A DNA stretch of 59,040 nt from Synechocystis salina LEGE 00031 (GTDB lineage Bacteria; Cyanobacteriota; Cyanobacteriia; Cyanobacteriales; Microcystaceae). The first letter of the stretch is position 1. Every line of letters starts with the position of its first letter. The notes under the pieces are model-generated. The model saw only the letters and a program-made list of their open reading frames with translations. It did not search any database and had not been told where the DNA came from. Both the position numbers and the translations under genes were made by a program. This document shows positions 8,677 through 16,704 of this stretch, in pieces. The stretch lies in NCBI RefSeq assembly GCF_015207985.1, contig NZ_JADEVV010000023.1, positions 1 through 59,040 of the forward strand, in the 5' to 3' direction.

Positions 8677-9813
8677 ATGAATAATTTGAAATTAAGTCTT
8701 CTTTATACTAACTATGGACCATACCATTTTGCTCGTCTTGAAGCTTTTCATGAACTTTGTTGCCAAAAAGGCTGGCAAGCTATTGGCGTTGAGTTTGCAC
8801 GTGTAGAAAGAACCTATGATTGGAGAGCTAATTTTGACAAATTACCCTGTGAGTTTGTGTGTCTCAATCCAGATGGGGTTCTTGAAGAAATCCCTTTTCT
8901 TAAGCTAGTTAGACAAGTTTTTACTTGTTTGTACAAGCTTAATCCTGACGTCGTCATAGTTGCTGGATACTTTGACCCAGGAATGCTAGCAGCACTCTTT
9001 TGGGCTAAAGTACATCGAAAAAAAGTTATTTGTCTTTCAGAAAGCAAAGATGATGATTTTCTTCGTATTCAGTGGAAAGAGTTTGTCAAAAAAACTATAA
9101 TTTCTAATTATGATGCCGCATTTGTGGCAGGAAAGCCTCATGCACGCTACTTTCATAAGCTAGGGTTTGATAAAAATGCAATTTTTTGTGGACATAATGC
9201 TGTAGACAATAAAGTCTACCATCCAGATGACATCGCAAAGTTACCACATCCATTACTTAATATTTCCTACTTTCTTAGCATTAACCGTTTTGTACCAAAA
9301 AAGAATTTAATTACTTTAATAAAAGCTTATGCTAAATACTATGAAACGGTTCCAGAAAATGCTTGGCATTTGGTATTGTGCGGTGATGGTGAGATGCGCT
9401 TAGAAATTGAAGCATTAATCGATAAATTGCACTTAACCAATGTGATTCATCTTACCGGCTTTTTGCAGCAACATGATTTACTGCCTTACTTTGCCCATGC
9501 CCAAAGCTTTGTCCATGCCAGTACTACCGAACAGTGGGGGTTAGTGGTCAATGAAGCCATGGCTTCTAGTCTACCGGTGTTAGTTTCTAATCGCTGTGGT
9601 TGCTTTGAAGACTTGATTATCGAAGGAGTCAATGGTTTTGGGTTTAATCCAGAGAACCAAGAACAACTTACTGAGCTAATGCTAAAAATGAGTTCGGGAG
9701 AGATAAATTTAAAAACGATGGGTCAATTGTCTTTAGAACATATTCAAAAATATTCTCCTGATTATTTTGCTCATGGTCTCCAACAAGCCATAGAATACGC
9801 TCTCAGTCATTGA
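8677..9813 (+). CDS. Glycosyltransferase family 4 (tandem paralogue 1)
   Basis: A 378-residue protein. The N-terminal Rossmann half begins 'LSLLYTNYGPYHFARLEAF'. The C-terminal half carries 'VPKKNLITLIKAYAKYY', 'WHLVLCGDGEMR', and the donor-binding motif 'EQWGLVVNEAMASSLPVLVS' with its Glu pair. ATG 8677 was chosen: the open frame continues upstream to 8605 but would overlap the GT2 gene by 58 bases. The second paralogue at 10721 shares most of the C-terminal half and much less of the N-terminal half. The first half is AT-rich like the island, while the second half is closer to host composition. Confidence 0.9.
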   Translation: MNNLKLSLLYTNYGPYHFARLEAFHELCCQKGWQAIGVEFARVERTYDWRANFDKLPCEFVCLNPDGVLEEIPFLKLVRQVFTCLYKLNPDVVIVAGYFDPGMLAALFWAKVHRKKVICLSESKDDDFLRIQWKEFVKKTIISNYDAAFVAGKPHARYFHKLGFDKNAIFCGHNAVDNKVYHPDDIAKLPHPLLNISYFLSINRFVPKKNLITLIKAYAKYYETVPENAWHLVLCGDGEMRLEIEALIDKLHLTNVIHLTGFLQQHDLLPYFAHAQSFVHASTTEQWGLVVNEAMASSLPVLVSNRCGCFEDLIIEGVNGFGFNPENQEQLTELMLKMSSGEINLKTMGQLSLEHIQKYSPDYFAHGLQQAIEYALSH

Positions 9814-9824
9814 ATAAATACCTC

Positions 9825-9971
9825 ATGTTATCTAAAGCAGAGTTTAGTCAAAATACCCCCCAATTTTTTATTGATGGCTATTTCCAGAAAAATTTAGTCC
9901 AAAATACCATCGCCGTTTATTACTTGATTCTGAATAAGGAGACAAAACCCGACTGCGTTACCTTAGATTAA
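9825..9971 (+). pseudogene. Orphan C-terminal tail of a GT4 glycosyltransferase
   Basis: A 48-codon open stretch whose last 36 residues align without a gap to the last 36 residues of the GT4 gene at 12168-13355. Shared positions include Q-F at the start, VY and IL in the middle, and KP-C-VT-D at the end ('KPDCVTLD' against 'KPNCVTTD'). No glycosyltransferase body lies upstream; the preceding bases belong to the end of the 8677 gene. It is best read as the 3' scar of a lost paralogue. An ATG at 9825 makes it look like a small gene by chance. Confidence 0.72.
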
Positions 9972-9975
9972 ACCC

Positions 9976-10701
9976 ATGACTTGGTTTGTGGTGCGCCGTC
10001 GCCGTCCTTCCTTGGTCCTCGTCATTGCTGGCAGCATTGCCCTAGGTTTGTTGTTAATGTTCTTAGTAGCCAATCGGAATGAACTGTATCTAGGCTCTGA
10101 CTTTGAAGTAAGAACCGATAATTTGTTCAACTACTTTGGGCTGGCTGAAAATGCCACCAGTCTCAGCAACAATGAGTACGTCTATGGCAGTGGCGCTATT
10201 CTCAATGCCAATGCCCGCAACTTCTTCTTTTGGGGTAGACGATACTTTGTCATTGCGTTTATTCGCCCCATTCCCCGCTTTCTTTGGCCGACCAAATATG
10301 CTGACTCCGCTGAATGGTTGAATATTCCCAACATTGAAACTGAAAATCTGGGGGTAGGTGAACAAGCCTTGCAAGAAACCTTAGGTTGGGCCGGTGCAAG
10401 GGGCGCCGCTCCAGGACTGTTAGCGGATATGTGGATTGAATTCTCTTGGTTCAGTCTTTTTGCCCTTTTTGCTATCGGTTGGCTGTACGGCTGGGCATGG
10501 AAAAAGATGGTTAGCCAGGGCAATTTTTGGAATCTACACTTTCTTATTCTTTCTGCCCTCTCTGTTTACATCATTAGCCAGACCCTGGAAGCCATGTTAT
10601 TTCGGTATTTACTCCTGACCGGAGCAATTTTAATTATTTGGCGTTTGTTAGTGGGGACCTTCCAACCCATCAGGAAAAAAAGCTATTCCCCCAGATATTA
10701 A
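9976..10701 (+). CDS. C-terminal half of a polysaccharide polymerase-like membrane protein
   Basis: A 241-residue protein with one hydrophobic helix at residues 12-32, a soluble loop containing 'NARNFFFWGRRYFVIAFIRP' and 'IPRFLWPTKYAD', and three further helices near the end. This loop-plus-helices layout resembles the second half of O-antigen polymerases of the WzyE/EpsG-like type, which are usually around 400-450 residues. There is an in-frame stop at 9964, just before the ATG, so the first half is absent rather than mis-started. It sits directly after a GT4 scar, consistent with a recombination joint near 9972. Probably non-functional, but the frame is intact. The family call is tentative. 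Confidence 0.6.
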   Translation: MTWFVVRRRRPSLVLVIAGSIALGLLLMFLVANRNELYLGSDFEVRTDNLFNYFGLAENATSLSNNEYVYGSGAILNANARNFFFWGRRYFVIAFIRPIPRFLWPTKYADSAEWLNIPNIETENLGVGEQALQETLGWAGARGAAPGLLADMWIEFSWFSLFALFAIGWLYGWAWKKMVSQGNFWNLHFLILSALSVYIISQTLEAMLFRYLLLTGAILIIWRLLVGTFQPIRKKSYSPRY

Positions 10702-10720
10702 CGGCTAAGGGATAATTCGT

Positions 10721-11914
10721 ATGCACGTTGTCATCATTTTCCATAACCTTGGCGGTTACCATATTGCTCGGCTCAGGGCAGCTCAGAAACTCCTAGCCGA
10801 AAAACATTTTACCCTCACTGCTATCCAAGAAACAGCCAGCGCCGGTGAACATCCCTGGGGAAGTATCAATCAGAAACTTACCTTTCCTCTCATTACCCTC
10901 ATACCATCCCCAGAACTTAACCAACTAGGAGAAATTAATCCCCAGTCCCCCATCGCCGCTCAACGTTTACCCCCATACCTAGACAAAATCAAACCAGATA
11001 TAATCATCATCCCTGGATGGGGCTTTCCCATCGCCAGGGCCGCCCTAACCTGGGCCCATTGACACCAAATTCTTGCAATATTGATGAGCGATAGCAAGTG
11101 GGACGACGAACCGAGGCAATGGTGGAAAGAAAAAATTAAGTCTCTGCTCTACGTCAACAAATTCCATGGAGCCCTAGTGGCAGGTAATGCCCACAAAGAT
11201 TACCTAGTCAGACTAGGTATGAACAAACAATCAATTTTTCTCGGCTATGACGTTGTTGATAACGATTACTTCACCCAACAAACCGAAAAAGCACGGCAAC
11301 ACCCAGTCCATACTCAATCAGGAGAAAATTTTCCTCCCCTAGCTCCCTACTTTATTGCCGTTAGCCGTTTTATCCCCCGCAAAAACTTACTTCTTTTGCT
11401 TGATGCTTATCTCAAGTACTATCAAAAAAGTCAGGCCCAAGCTTGGGAGTTAGTGATTTGTGGCAGTGGGATTCAGGAAAATATCATCAGACAATTCATT
11501 CAAGCCCACTCCTTGGACTCAGTTGTACATTTACCAGGCTTTATTTCCTACCAAAAAATTCCCCATTGGTATGCTGGCGCTAAAACATTTATCCATCCCG
11601 CCCTCCAAGAACAATGGGGCTTAGTGGTCAACGAAGCCATGGCTGCCGGGTTACCAGTGCTGGTTTCTAACCGTTGTGGTTGTTATCCAGACCTAGTGCA
11701 AGAGGGAATAAACGGCTTTGGCTTTGACCCCGAAAACACTGCCCAACTTACCAGCCTGATGTTAAGAATTAGTTCTGGCCAAGTTGACCTCATTGCCATG
11801 GGCCAGGCTTCCCTAACCCATATTCAAAAATATTCCCCCGACCATTTTGCCCAGGGCCTCCAACAAGCCATCGAATGCGCCCTTAGCCATAGGAACAACC
11901 AAAAATGGTTTTAA
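10721..11914 (+). pseudogene. GT4 glycosyltransferase (tandem paralogue 2) split by one nonsense codon
   Basis: Two open stretches, 10721-11062 and 11081-11914, are in the same frame and are separated only by TGA 11060-11062. The first reads 'MHVVIIFHNLGGYHIARLRA' to 'AALTWAH'; the second resumes 'HQILAILMSDSKWDDEP' and continues through 'FIPRKNLLLLLDAYLKYY' and 'EQWGLVVNEAMAAGLPVLVS'. Against paralogue 1 ('WAKVHRKKVICLSES') the TGA falls on an ordinary residue with no gap. So the gene is whole except for one stop. It may be dead in this strain, expressed as two fragments, read through, or a sequencing error. Confidence 0.85.
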
Positions 11915-12163
11915 CCACCTATAAGTGGACTAATGAAAAATATCATCAAGCCATAGACAGTGGTATTTTTGCCGATGAATCGGTGGAGCTATTGCGCTTC
12001 ATGAAATATTGAGCTGTGAACCCCAAAAATAGCCAGCTTTATATCTTTCAGCATTTAGTCGCAGGGAAATGTACAACCGAAAAAAATCTTAAATTTTAGC
12101 TCAGTTTCTCCCCCGGAATTTCCTGATCTTGTCTTGCTTATGGAACAACTAATTAACCCCTAA
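11905..12163 (+). pseudogene. Uma2 (DUF820) gene with internal deletion
   Basis: The first 31 codons ('MVLTTYKWTNEKYHQAIDSG' then 'IFADESVELLR') match the Uma2 gene at 18036. The sequence then jumps to the C-terminal part: 'FMKY', TGA at the place of the conserved Trp of 'MEYW', and 'AVNPKNSQLYIFQ'. After a frameshift it ends 'PPEFPDLVLLMEQLINP' at TAA 12161-12163, matching 'AFPDVSVPVQQLIHP' in the intact gene. About 100 central codons, including the catalytic core, are missing. Its ATG overlaps the last codons of the preceding glycosyltransferase. Confidence 0.85.
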
Positions 12164-12167
12164 TAAC

Positions 12168-13355
12168 ATGAAAATTTTAATCGTTATCCCTAGCATTGGT
12201 AGCGTTTACGGGGGCCCATCTAAAAGCGTAGTCGAACTAGCCGCAGCTACCGCTAGCCAAGGAATTGACGTTGATTTAGTCACCACCAATGCCAACGGGG
12301 ATCAAACCCTTGATGTTCCTTGTGGTTCTTGGCTCAAAAATCATTCCTATCGATTGCAATATTTTCCTGCCTGGTTTAAAGGTGACTTGATTTTTAGTTG
12401 GCCACTTATCCTTTGGTTAATTAAAAACATAAAAAACTATGACTTAGTTCATACCAATTATGTATTTTCACCTTTGGTTACCATAACTCACTTTATCGCA
12501 GGTCATAAAAAAGTCCCCTATGTTGCCACTCCCCATGGCATGCTAGAACCCTGGGCTTTAGCCCATAAAAAAATTAAGAAAAAAATCTTTCTCAATTTAC
12601 TTGAAAAGGCTAAGCTAAGCCAAGCCAGTGGCATTCAAACCCTGAATAGCTCAGAAGCACAAAATATCGCAAAACTGCGACTAAATGCCCCTTCCTTCAT
12701 CGCTCCTAACGGCATTTTTGCACCAGATTTTAACCCTTTGCCCCAAGCCGATCTTTTTTTGCAGACATTTCCTGCAACTCAAAACCGCAAATTAATCTTA
12801 TTTCTGGGCCGGATAGACCCCAAAAAAGGACTAGATTTGCTAGCTCCTGCCTTCGCTCAAATTCATCGACAATTTCCCGAAAGTCATCTGGTCATTGCGG
12901 GCCCAGACAACATTGGTTATTTAGCCACAGCCCAAAAAATGTTTCAAGAAGCAGGTTGCCAAAAGGCCGTCAGTTTCACCGGTATGCTCACCGGAAAGTT
13001 GAAATACTCGGCGATCGCCGCCGCCAGTGTTTACGTTGCGCCTTCCTACTCCGAAGGTTTTAGCATATCTATCCTCGAAGGCATGGCCAGTGGTCTACCC
13101 TGTGTATTCACCGATGCTTGTAACTTCCCAGAAGCGTCAGCAGTGGCCAAAATCATTCCCGTGGGTCAACAAAAACTAGCCGATGCCTTGACCTGGTGTT
13201 TGGCTAACCCAGAGGAAGCGCAGCAGATGGGACAGCAAGCCCGTCAATTCATTTTTGAGCACTACACCTGGGATCAAATTGCCACTCAAATGATTACTGT
13301 TTACCAATGGATCCTCGGCCAAGGGCCAAAACCCAACTGCGTAACCACTGACTAA
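12168..13355 (+). CDS. Glycosyltransferase family 4
   Basis: A 395-residue GT4 enzyme. N-terminal: 'KILIVIPSIGSVYGGPSKSV' (glycine-rich acceptor side), 'PYVATPHGMLEPWAL'. C-terminal: 'LILFLGRIDPKKGLDLL', 'HLVIAGPDN', and 'APSYSEGFSISILEGMASGL' with the Glu residues of the EX7E motif. It is a retaining transferase using a nucleotide sugar on the cytoplasmic side. The ATG lies 4 bases after the end of the dead Uma2 fragment. A HIP1 site at 13011 marks the return of host-like sequence. The last 36 residues have a degenerate duplicate at 9864-9971. Confidence 0.92.
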   Translation: MKILIVIPSIGSVYGGPSKSVVELAAATASQGIDVDLVTTNANGDQTLDVPCGSWLKNHSYRLQYFPAWFKGDLIFSWPLILWLIKNIKNYDLVHTNYVFSPLVTITHFIAGHKKVPYVATPHGMLEPWALAHKKIKKKIFLNLLEKAKLSQASGIQTLNSSEAQNIAKLRLNAPSFIAPNGIFAPDFNPLPQADLFLQTFPATQNRKLILFLGRIDPKKGLDLLAPAFAQIHRQFPESHLVIAGPDNIGYLATAQKMFQEAGCQKAVSFTGMLTGKLKYSAIAAASVYVAPSYSEGFSISILEGMASGLPCVFTDACNFPEASAVAKIIPVGQQKLADALTWCLANPEEAQQMGQQARQFIFEHYTWDQIATQMITVYQWILGQGPKPNCVTTD

Positions 13356-13396
13356 TCCCTGTTGACCCCAATACAATGGAGTATGCAAGGCTATGA

Positions 13397-13519
13397 GATG
13401 GATTCCGAAAACTTTCCCAGCTATTACAAGAAGTAGACTTTACCGATCTGAAATTTAAGTTTGCCGGACGATTGCCGTATCTGTGGAAAGGAATGTTAGC
13501 ATCAGCTCGATTGAATTAA
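13397..13519 (+). pseudogene. C-terminal remnant of a SAM methyltransferase
   Basis: The 40 codons before TAA 13517-13519 read 'DGFRKLSQLLQEVDFTDL' and 'KFKFAGRLPYLWKGMLAS'. The pattern 'l..eaGF.di..kgaGr.PYLWkSMi' is typical of the last strand and helix of Methyltransf_11-type enzymes in glycan clusters. An in-frame TGA at 13394-13396 precedes it and no SAM-binding motif is present upstream. It is a 3' scar of a lost methyltransferase, marking the right edge of the polysaccharide island. Confidence 0.7.
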
Positions 13520-13548
13520 GATTTCAGTAAGATTGACGGGGAAAAAAT

Positions 13549-13977
13549 ATGCCAATAATCAATTATGAAACCGACTTTTATGCCTGGGCCAGCCAGCAAG
13601 CGGAACTGCTGAGACAGAGGCAGACCAATAACTTGGATTGGGCTAATCTGGCAGAAGAAATTGAAACTATGGGTCGTTCAGAAAAACGTCAACTTGCCAG
13701 CCTTCTAGAAGTACTAATCATGCATCTACTCAAGTGGCAATATCAACCCAATCTGAGATCTCGCAGTTGGCAGTTGACCATTAAAGAACAACGACTACGG
13801 CTAGCTAAATTACTGCAGGAAAATCCCAGTCTCAAACATGGCCTAACAGAAGCAGTCCTGTCCGTTTATCCCCTCTCAGTAATCAGTGCCGAAAGGGAAA
13901 CGGGCCTGTCTAATTACCCCGAGCATTGTCCCTATACTCCAGAAGAATTACTCAACAACCAATTTTTGCCCCACTAA
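13549..13977 (+). CDS. DUF29 family protein
   Basis: A 142-residue protein. The DUF29 blocks are clear: 'YETDFYAWASQQAELLRQRQ', 'LDWANLAEEIETMGRSEKRQ', 'LASLLEVLIMHLLKWQYQP', 'SWQLTIKEQRLRLAKLL' and 'ENPSLK'. DUF29 proteins are small, all-helical, very numerous in cyanobacteria and of unknown function; some authors suspect a mobile or toxin-like role. The ATG is preceded by 'GGGGAAAAAAT'. A second DUF29 gene follows at 14136. This copy ends with a proline-containing tail, 'PEHCPYTPEELLNNQFLPH', shared with its neighbour. Confidence 0.88.
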   Translation: MPIINYETDFYAWASQQAELLRQRQTNNLDWANLAEEIETMGRSEKRQLASLLEVLIMHLLKWQYQPNLRSRSWQLTIKEQRLRLAKLLQENPSLKHGLTEAVLSVYPLSVISAERETGLSNYPEHCPYTPEELLNNQFLPH

Positions 13978-14135
13978 ACAGGGTTGTTTGGCCCAGATTG
14001 GCGATCGCCTTTGGAGGTTAAGTTTAAAGTTTCTGGCAAGCGTTAATGTTTTATTAATCTAGGCATTATTTGCCTCTGCACTATGTCGTAACCATTGACC
14101 TAGAATAGAAAGTGAAAATTCGTGGAAGATATGTC

Positions 14136-14579
14136 ATGCCAACAGTCCCATCCTCACTCTACGAACAAGATTTTTATAGCTGGTCATTGCACCAAGCCCA
14201 GCTCCTACGGGAGAAAAAATTTAATCAGGTTGATTGGGAAAATGTGATCGAGGAAATTGAAGATTTGGGGCGAAGTGAATATCGTGCTTTTGTGTCGGCG
14301 ATCGAGCAATTAACCTTGCATCTGCTCAAGTGGCAATTTCAGCCTAATCGTCGCTCTGCTAGTTGGAAACACTCCATTGATAAACAACGAATTCAGTTGG
14401 AGCGATTATTAGAAGATAATCCTGGCTTGAAACATCGACTGGATGACATGATTGCCAAGGGTTATAAATATGGTCGCAAAGGAGCAATTCAGGAGACAAA
14501 TTTACCCAAGCCGATTTTTCCAGAGACTTGTCCTTATCACTGGAATCAATTATTAGATGATCAATTTTATCCTGGCTAA
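14136..14579 (+). CDS. DUF29 family protein
   Basis: A 147-residue protein with the same blocks as the preceding gene: 'YEQDFYSWSLHQAQLLREKK', 'VDWENVIEEIEDLGRSEYRA', 'LHLLKWQFQPNRRSASW' and 'ENPS/DNPGLK'-type sequence. The start is ATG 14136, with GGAAG about 8 bases upstream; a GTG at 14112 is in frame but has no ribosome site. It is a divergent tandem paralogue of 13549-13977, with a HIP1 site between them. Function unknown. Confidence 0.88.
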   Translation: MPTVPSSLYEQDFYSWSLHQAQLLREKKFNQVDWENVIEEIEDLGRSEYRAFVSAIEQLTLHLLKWQFQPNRRSASWKHSIDKQRIQLERLLEDNPGLKHRLDDMIAKGYKYGRKGAIQETNLPKPIFPETCPYHWNQLLDDQFYPG

Positions 14580-14590
14580 CAATATATTTT

Positions 14591-14863
14591 TTCGCCCTTT
14601 ATCGAAATGCCGTTGCGGCCCTCTTAAGGTTTTATGGCAAGCTCAACACCACCCCCATCCAACTCATCCCCCTCACCATCCTCGAATGGAGTTTCCTGGC
14701 ATTCACCCTGGGCACAGCGGCTCTCCTTGCCCCTAGCCCAGAAACCAGAACAGCCTTAGCTGATTTCCTCAGTTTTCTGCAGGAATATGGGGAGTGGATG
14801 GCGGACTACGCAGTGGATCTCTGTTTGCAGGCTGAAGACCAAAAAATCGGGCAACCTAAGTAA
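14591..14863 (+). pseudogene. Membrane/coiled-coil family remnant (copy c), coiled coil deleted
   Basis: One open frame runs from 14591 to TAA 14861-14863. It reads 'AVAALLRFYGKLNTTPIQL' and 'EWSFLAFTLGTAALL' (the membrane half as in the 15616 copy), then jumps directly to 'PETRTALADFLSFLQEYGE' (the tail). The Arg/Glu-rich coiled coil between them is gone. No ATG or GTG is available at the proper place, because the first residues of the family are replaced. The tail continues 'WMADYAVDLCLQAEDQK', which also follows copy d. Treated as a pseudogene. Confidence 0.75.
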
Positions 14864-14908
14864 TTTTGGCGATCGCCTATAATCTGAATCAGAATTAGGA
14901 GGATAAGG

Positions 14909-15574
14909 ATGACTGTTGCCCGACAGCGTGAAATAGTGTATCCCGACAGTGATGGCAAGCCCATGGCAGACAATACCAAACAGTTCCGCTGGATTGTTCT
15001 GGTTAAAGAAAACCTAGAGTACCTATTCATTGACCACGAATCAGTTTTTATCGCTGGGGATCTGCTTTGGTATCCCGTTGAAGGTCGGCCTGATATTTGT
15101 GTTGCCACGGATGTACTAGTGGCTTTCGGCAGACCAAAAGGCGATCGAGGTTCGTATCGACAGTGGCAGGAAGATCAGATTGCGCCCCAGGTGGTATTCG
15201 AGATTTTGTCCCCTGGCAACACCACTAAAGAAATGAGCCGTAAGTTACTGTTTTACAATCACTATGGCGTTGAAGAATACTATATTTATGATCCTGATAG
15301 TAATGAGTTAACCGGTCTAGAAAGGCGAGAACCGCAACTCACCCCCATTGAGGTTATGGACGGTTGGATTAGCCCCCGTTTAGGGATTCGTTTTGAACTA
15401 AAGCCTTCCACCTTAAATCTATATGACCGTCAGGGCAACATATTTTTAAACCCAGTGCAATTACGGCAGAAAGCAGAACAGGAAGCCCAAAGAGCCCAAA
15501 AAGAAAAGTCCAGAGCCGATCGCCTAGCGGCCAAGCTTAGGGAATTGGGGGTCGATCCCGATGGGATAAATTAA
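14909..15574 (+). CDS. Uma2 (DUF820) family putative nuclease with coiled-coil tail
   Basis: A 221-residue protein. The Uma2 core has the PD-(D/E)xK-like residues in 'GRPDICVATDVLVAF' and 'VVFEILSPGN', followed by 'KLLFYNHYGVEEYYIYDPDS'. The last 50 residues form a charged helix ('QKAEQEAQRAQKEKSRADR') ending 'LAAKLRELGVDPDGIN', a tail shared with the Uma2 at 18718. Uma2 proteins are predicted restriction-endonuclease-fold proteins, hugely expanded in cyanobacteria, with no settled role. AGGAGG stands 9 bases before the ATG. Copy c of the membrane/coiled-coil family ends 45 bases upstream. Confidence 0.88.
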   Translation: MTVARQREIVYPDSDGKPMADNTKQFRWIVLVKENLEYLFIDHESVFIAGDLLWYPVEGRPDICVATDVLVAFGRPKGDRGSYRQWQEDQIAPQVVFEILSPGNTTKEMSRKLLFYNHYGVEEYYIYDPDSNELTGLERREPQLTPIEVMDGWISPRLGIRFELKPSTLNLYDRQGNIFLNPVQLRQKAEQEAQRAQKEKSRADRLAAKLRELGVDPDGIN

Positions 15575-15847
15575 GGGGAAAATTGCGGCGATCGCCAGTT
15601 AGCTAAAATGAACCCATGGCAAGTTTTCTGGCCTTACTACCCCGGTCCTTGACCACTTTCCTTTTTGCCGTGGCGGCCCTACTGAGGTTTTATGGCAACA
15701 TCAACACCACCCCCATCCCCCAAATCCCCCTCACCATCCTCGGCTGGAGCTTCCTGGCCTTCGCGTTGGGCACAGCGGCTCTCCTGGTTAATCTCGGCCT
15801 TGAGTGGCACGCTGGAAATCGAAGCCGAAACCGAGAGATTGAGAGCG

Positions 15848-16704
15848 TGTTTGAAAAGTCAGCATAATTGGGAAAAATGGTGAAAAATATAGAATTTTCA
15901 CCATAATGATACTGAGAGAATTTTACAGCAGCGACATCAGTGATAGCCAGTGGCAATTGGTAGAACCCAATCTCCTCCAAGCGAAAACTGGAGGAAGAAA
16001 ACGAAAAATCAATCTACGGGAAGTGCTTAATGCCATTTTTTACATACTCAGAGCGGGTTGCGCTTGGCGACTTCTACCCCATGATTTTCCCAAGTGGCGA
16101 ACAGTCTATGGTTATTTCCGGCAGTGGCAGGAAGACGGTACCTGGAAAAAATTGAGTCACATCCTCAGAAAGAAGATTCGACTTAAAGCCGGAAGGAATG
16201 CTAACCCTAGTGCTGGGTGTTTGGACTCACAGTCAGTGAAAAAGGCTGGTGCTGGACAAGAAAGTGGTTATGACGGCAGGAAAAAGGTGAACGGTCGTAA
16301 ACGTACAATCCTCGTGGATACTATGGGGTTACTTCTAGATGTTGTGGTTCATAGCGCTCATCGCTCAGACCACCAAGGTCTGACTCTACTCGGTACTTGG
16401 TTTGCTCCTCTATGGCAGTGTCTGCAATTGATATGGACTGATAGCACTTTTGGGGGAAAGGATTTCACTGCCTGGATTAGTCAGACCTTTGGCTGGAATT
16501 TGGAAGTTGTCCGAAAAAAGGATGGACAAAAGGGTTTTGAGGTTTTGCCTCGACGTTGGGTTGTTTAACGTACCTTTGCTTGGTTGGGTCGCTATCGTCG
16601 TTTGAGCAAGGATTATGAATATTTACCTACCACCAGTGAGACAATGATTCATGTTGCCATGATACATCTCATGCTCCGAAGGCTTACCTAGAACTTTTCA
16701 AACA
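15848..16704 (+). mobile_element. IS5-type insertion sequence, degenerate
   Basis: An element of about 857 bases bounded by perfect 12-base inverted repeats: TGTTTGAAAAGT at 15848-15859 and its complement at 16693-16704. It carries one DDE transposase gene that has a nonsense codon at the catalytic Glu. It interrupts copy d of the membrane/coiled-coil family. I see no clear target duplication: the flanks read ...GAGAGCG and TATTCTG..., so a short duplication was either lost or lies inside the repeats. Mobility would need a transposase supplied from elsewhere. Confidence 0.82.
15906..16691 (+). pseudogene. IS5-family (IS1031/IS427-like) transposase with stop at the catalytic Glu
   Basis: From ATG 15906 the frame reads 'SDISDSQWQLVEP', 'REVLNAIFYILRAGCAWRLL' (DUF4096-type N-terminal domain), 'AGCLDSQSVKKA' (first catalytic Asp), 'IWTDSTFGGKDF' (second Asp) and 'RRWVV', then TAA at 16566-16568. 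Beyond it the same frame continues '[20 protein letters not shown]' and ends at TAG 16689-16691. In this family the sequence is 'WVVERTFAW', so the stop sits exactly on the catalytic Glu codon (GAA to TAA). The truncated 220-residue product would lack the DDE Glu and be inactive. Confidence 0.88.
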
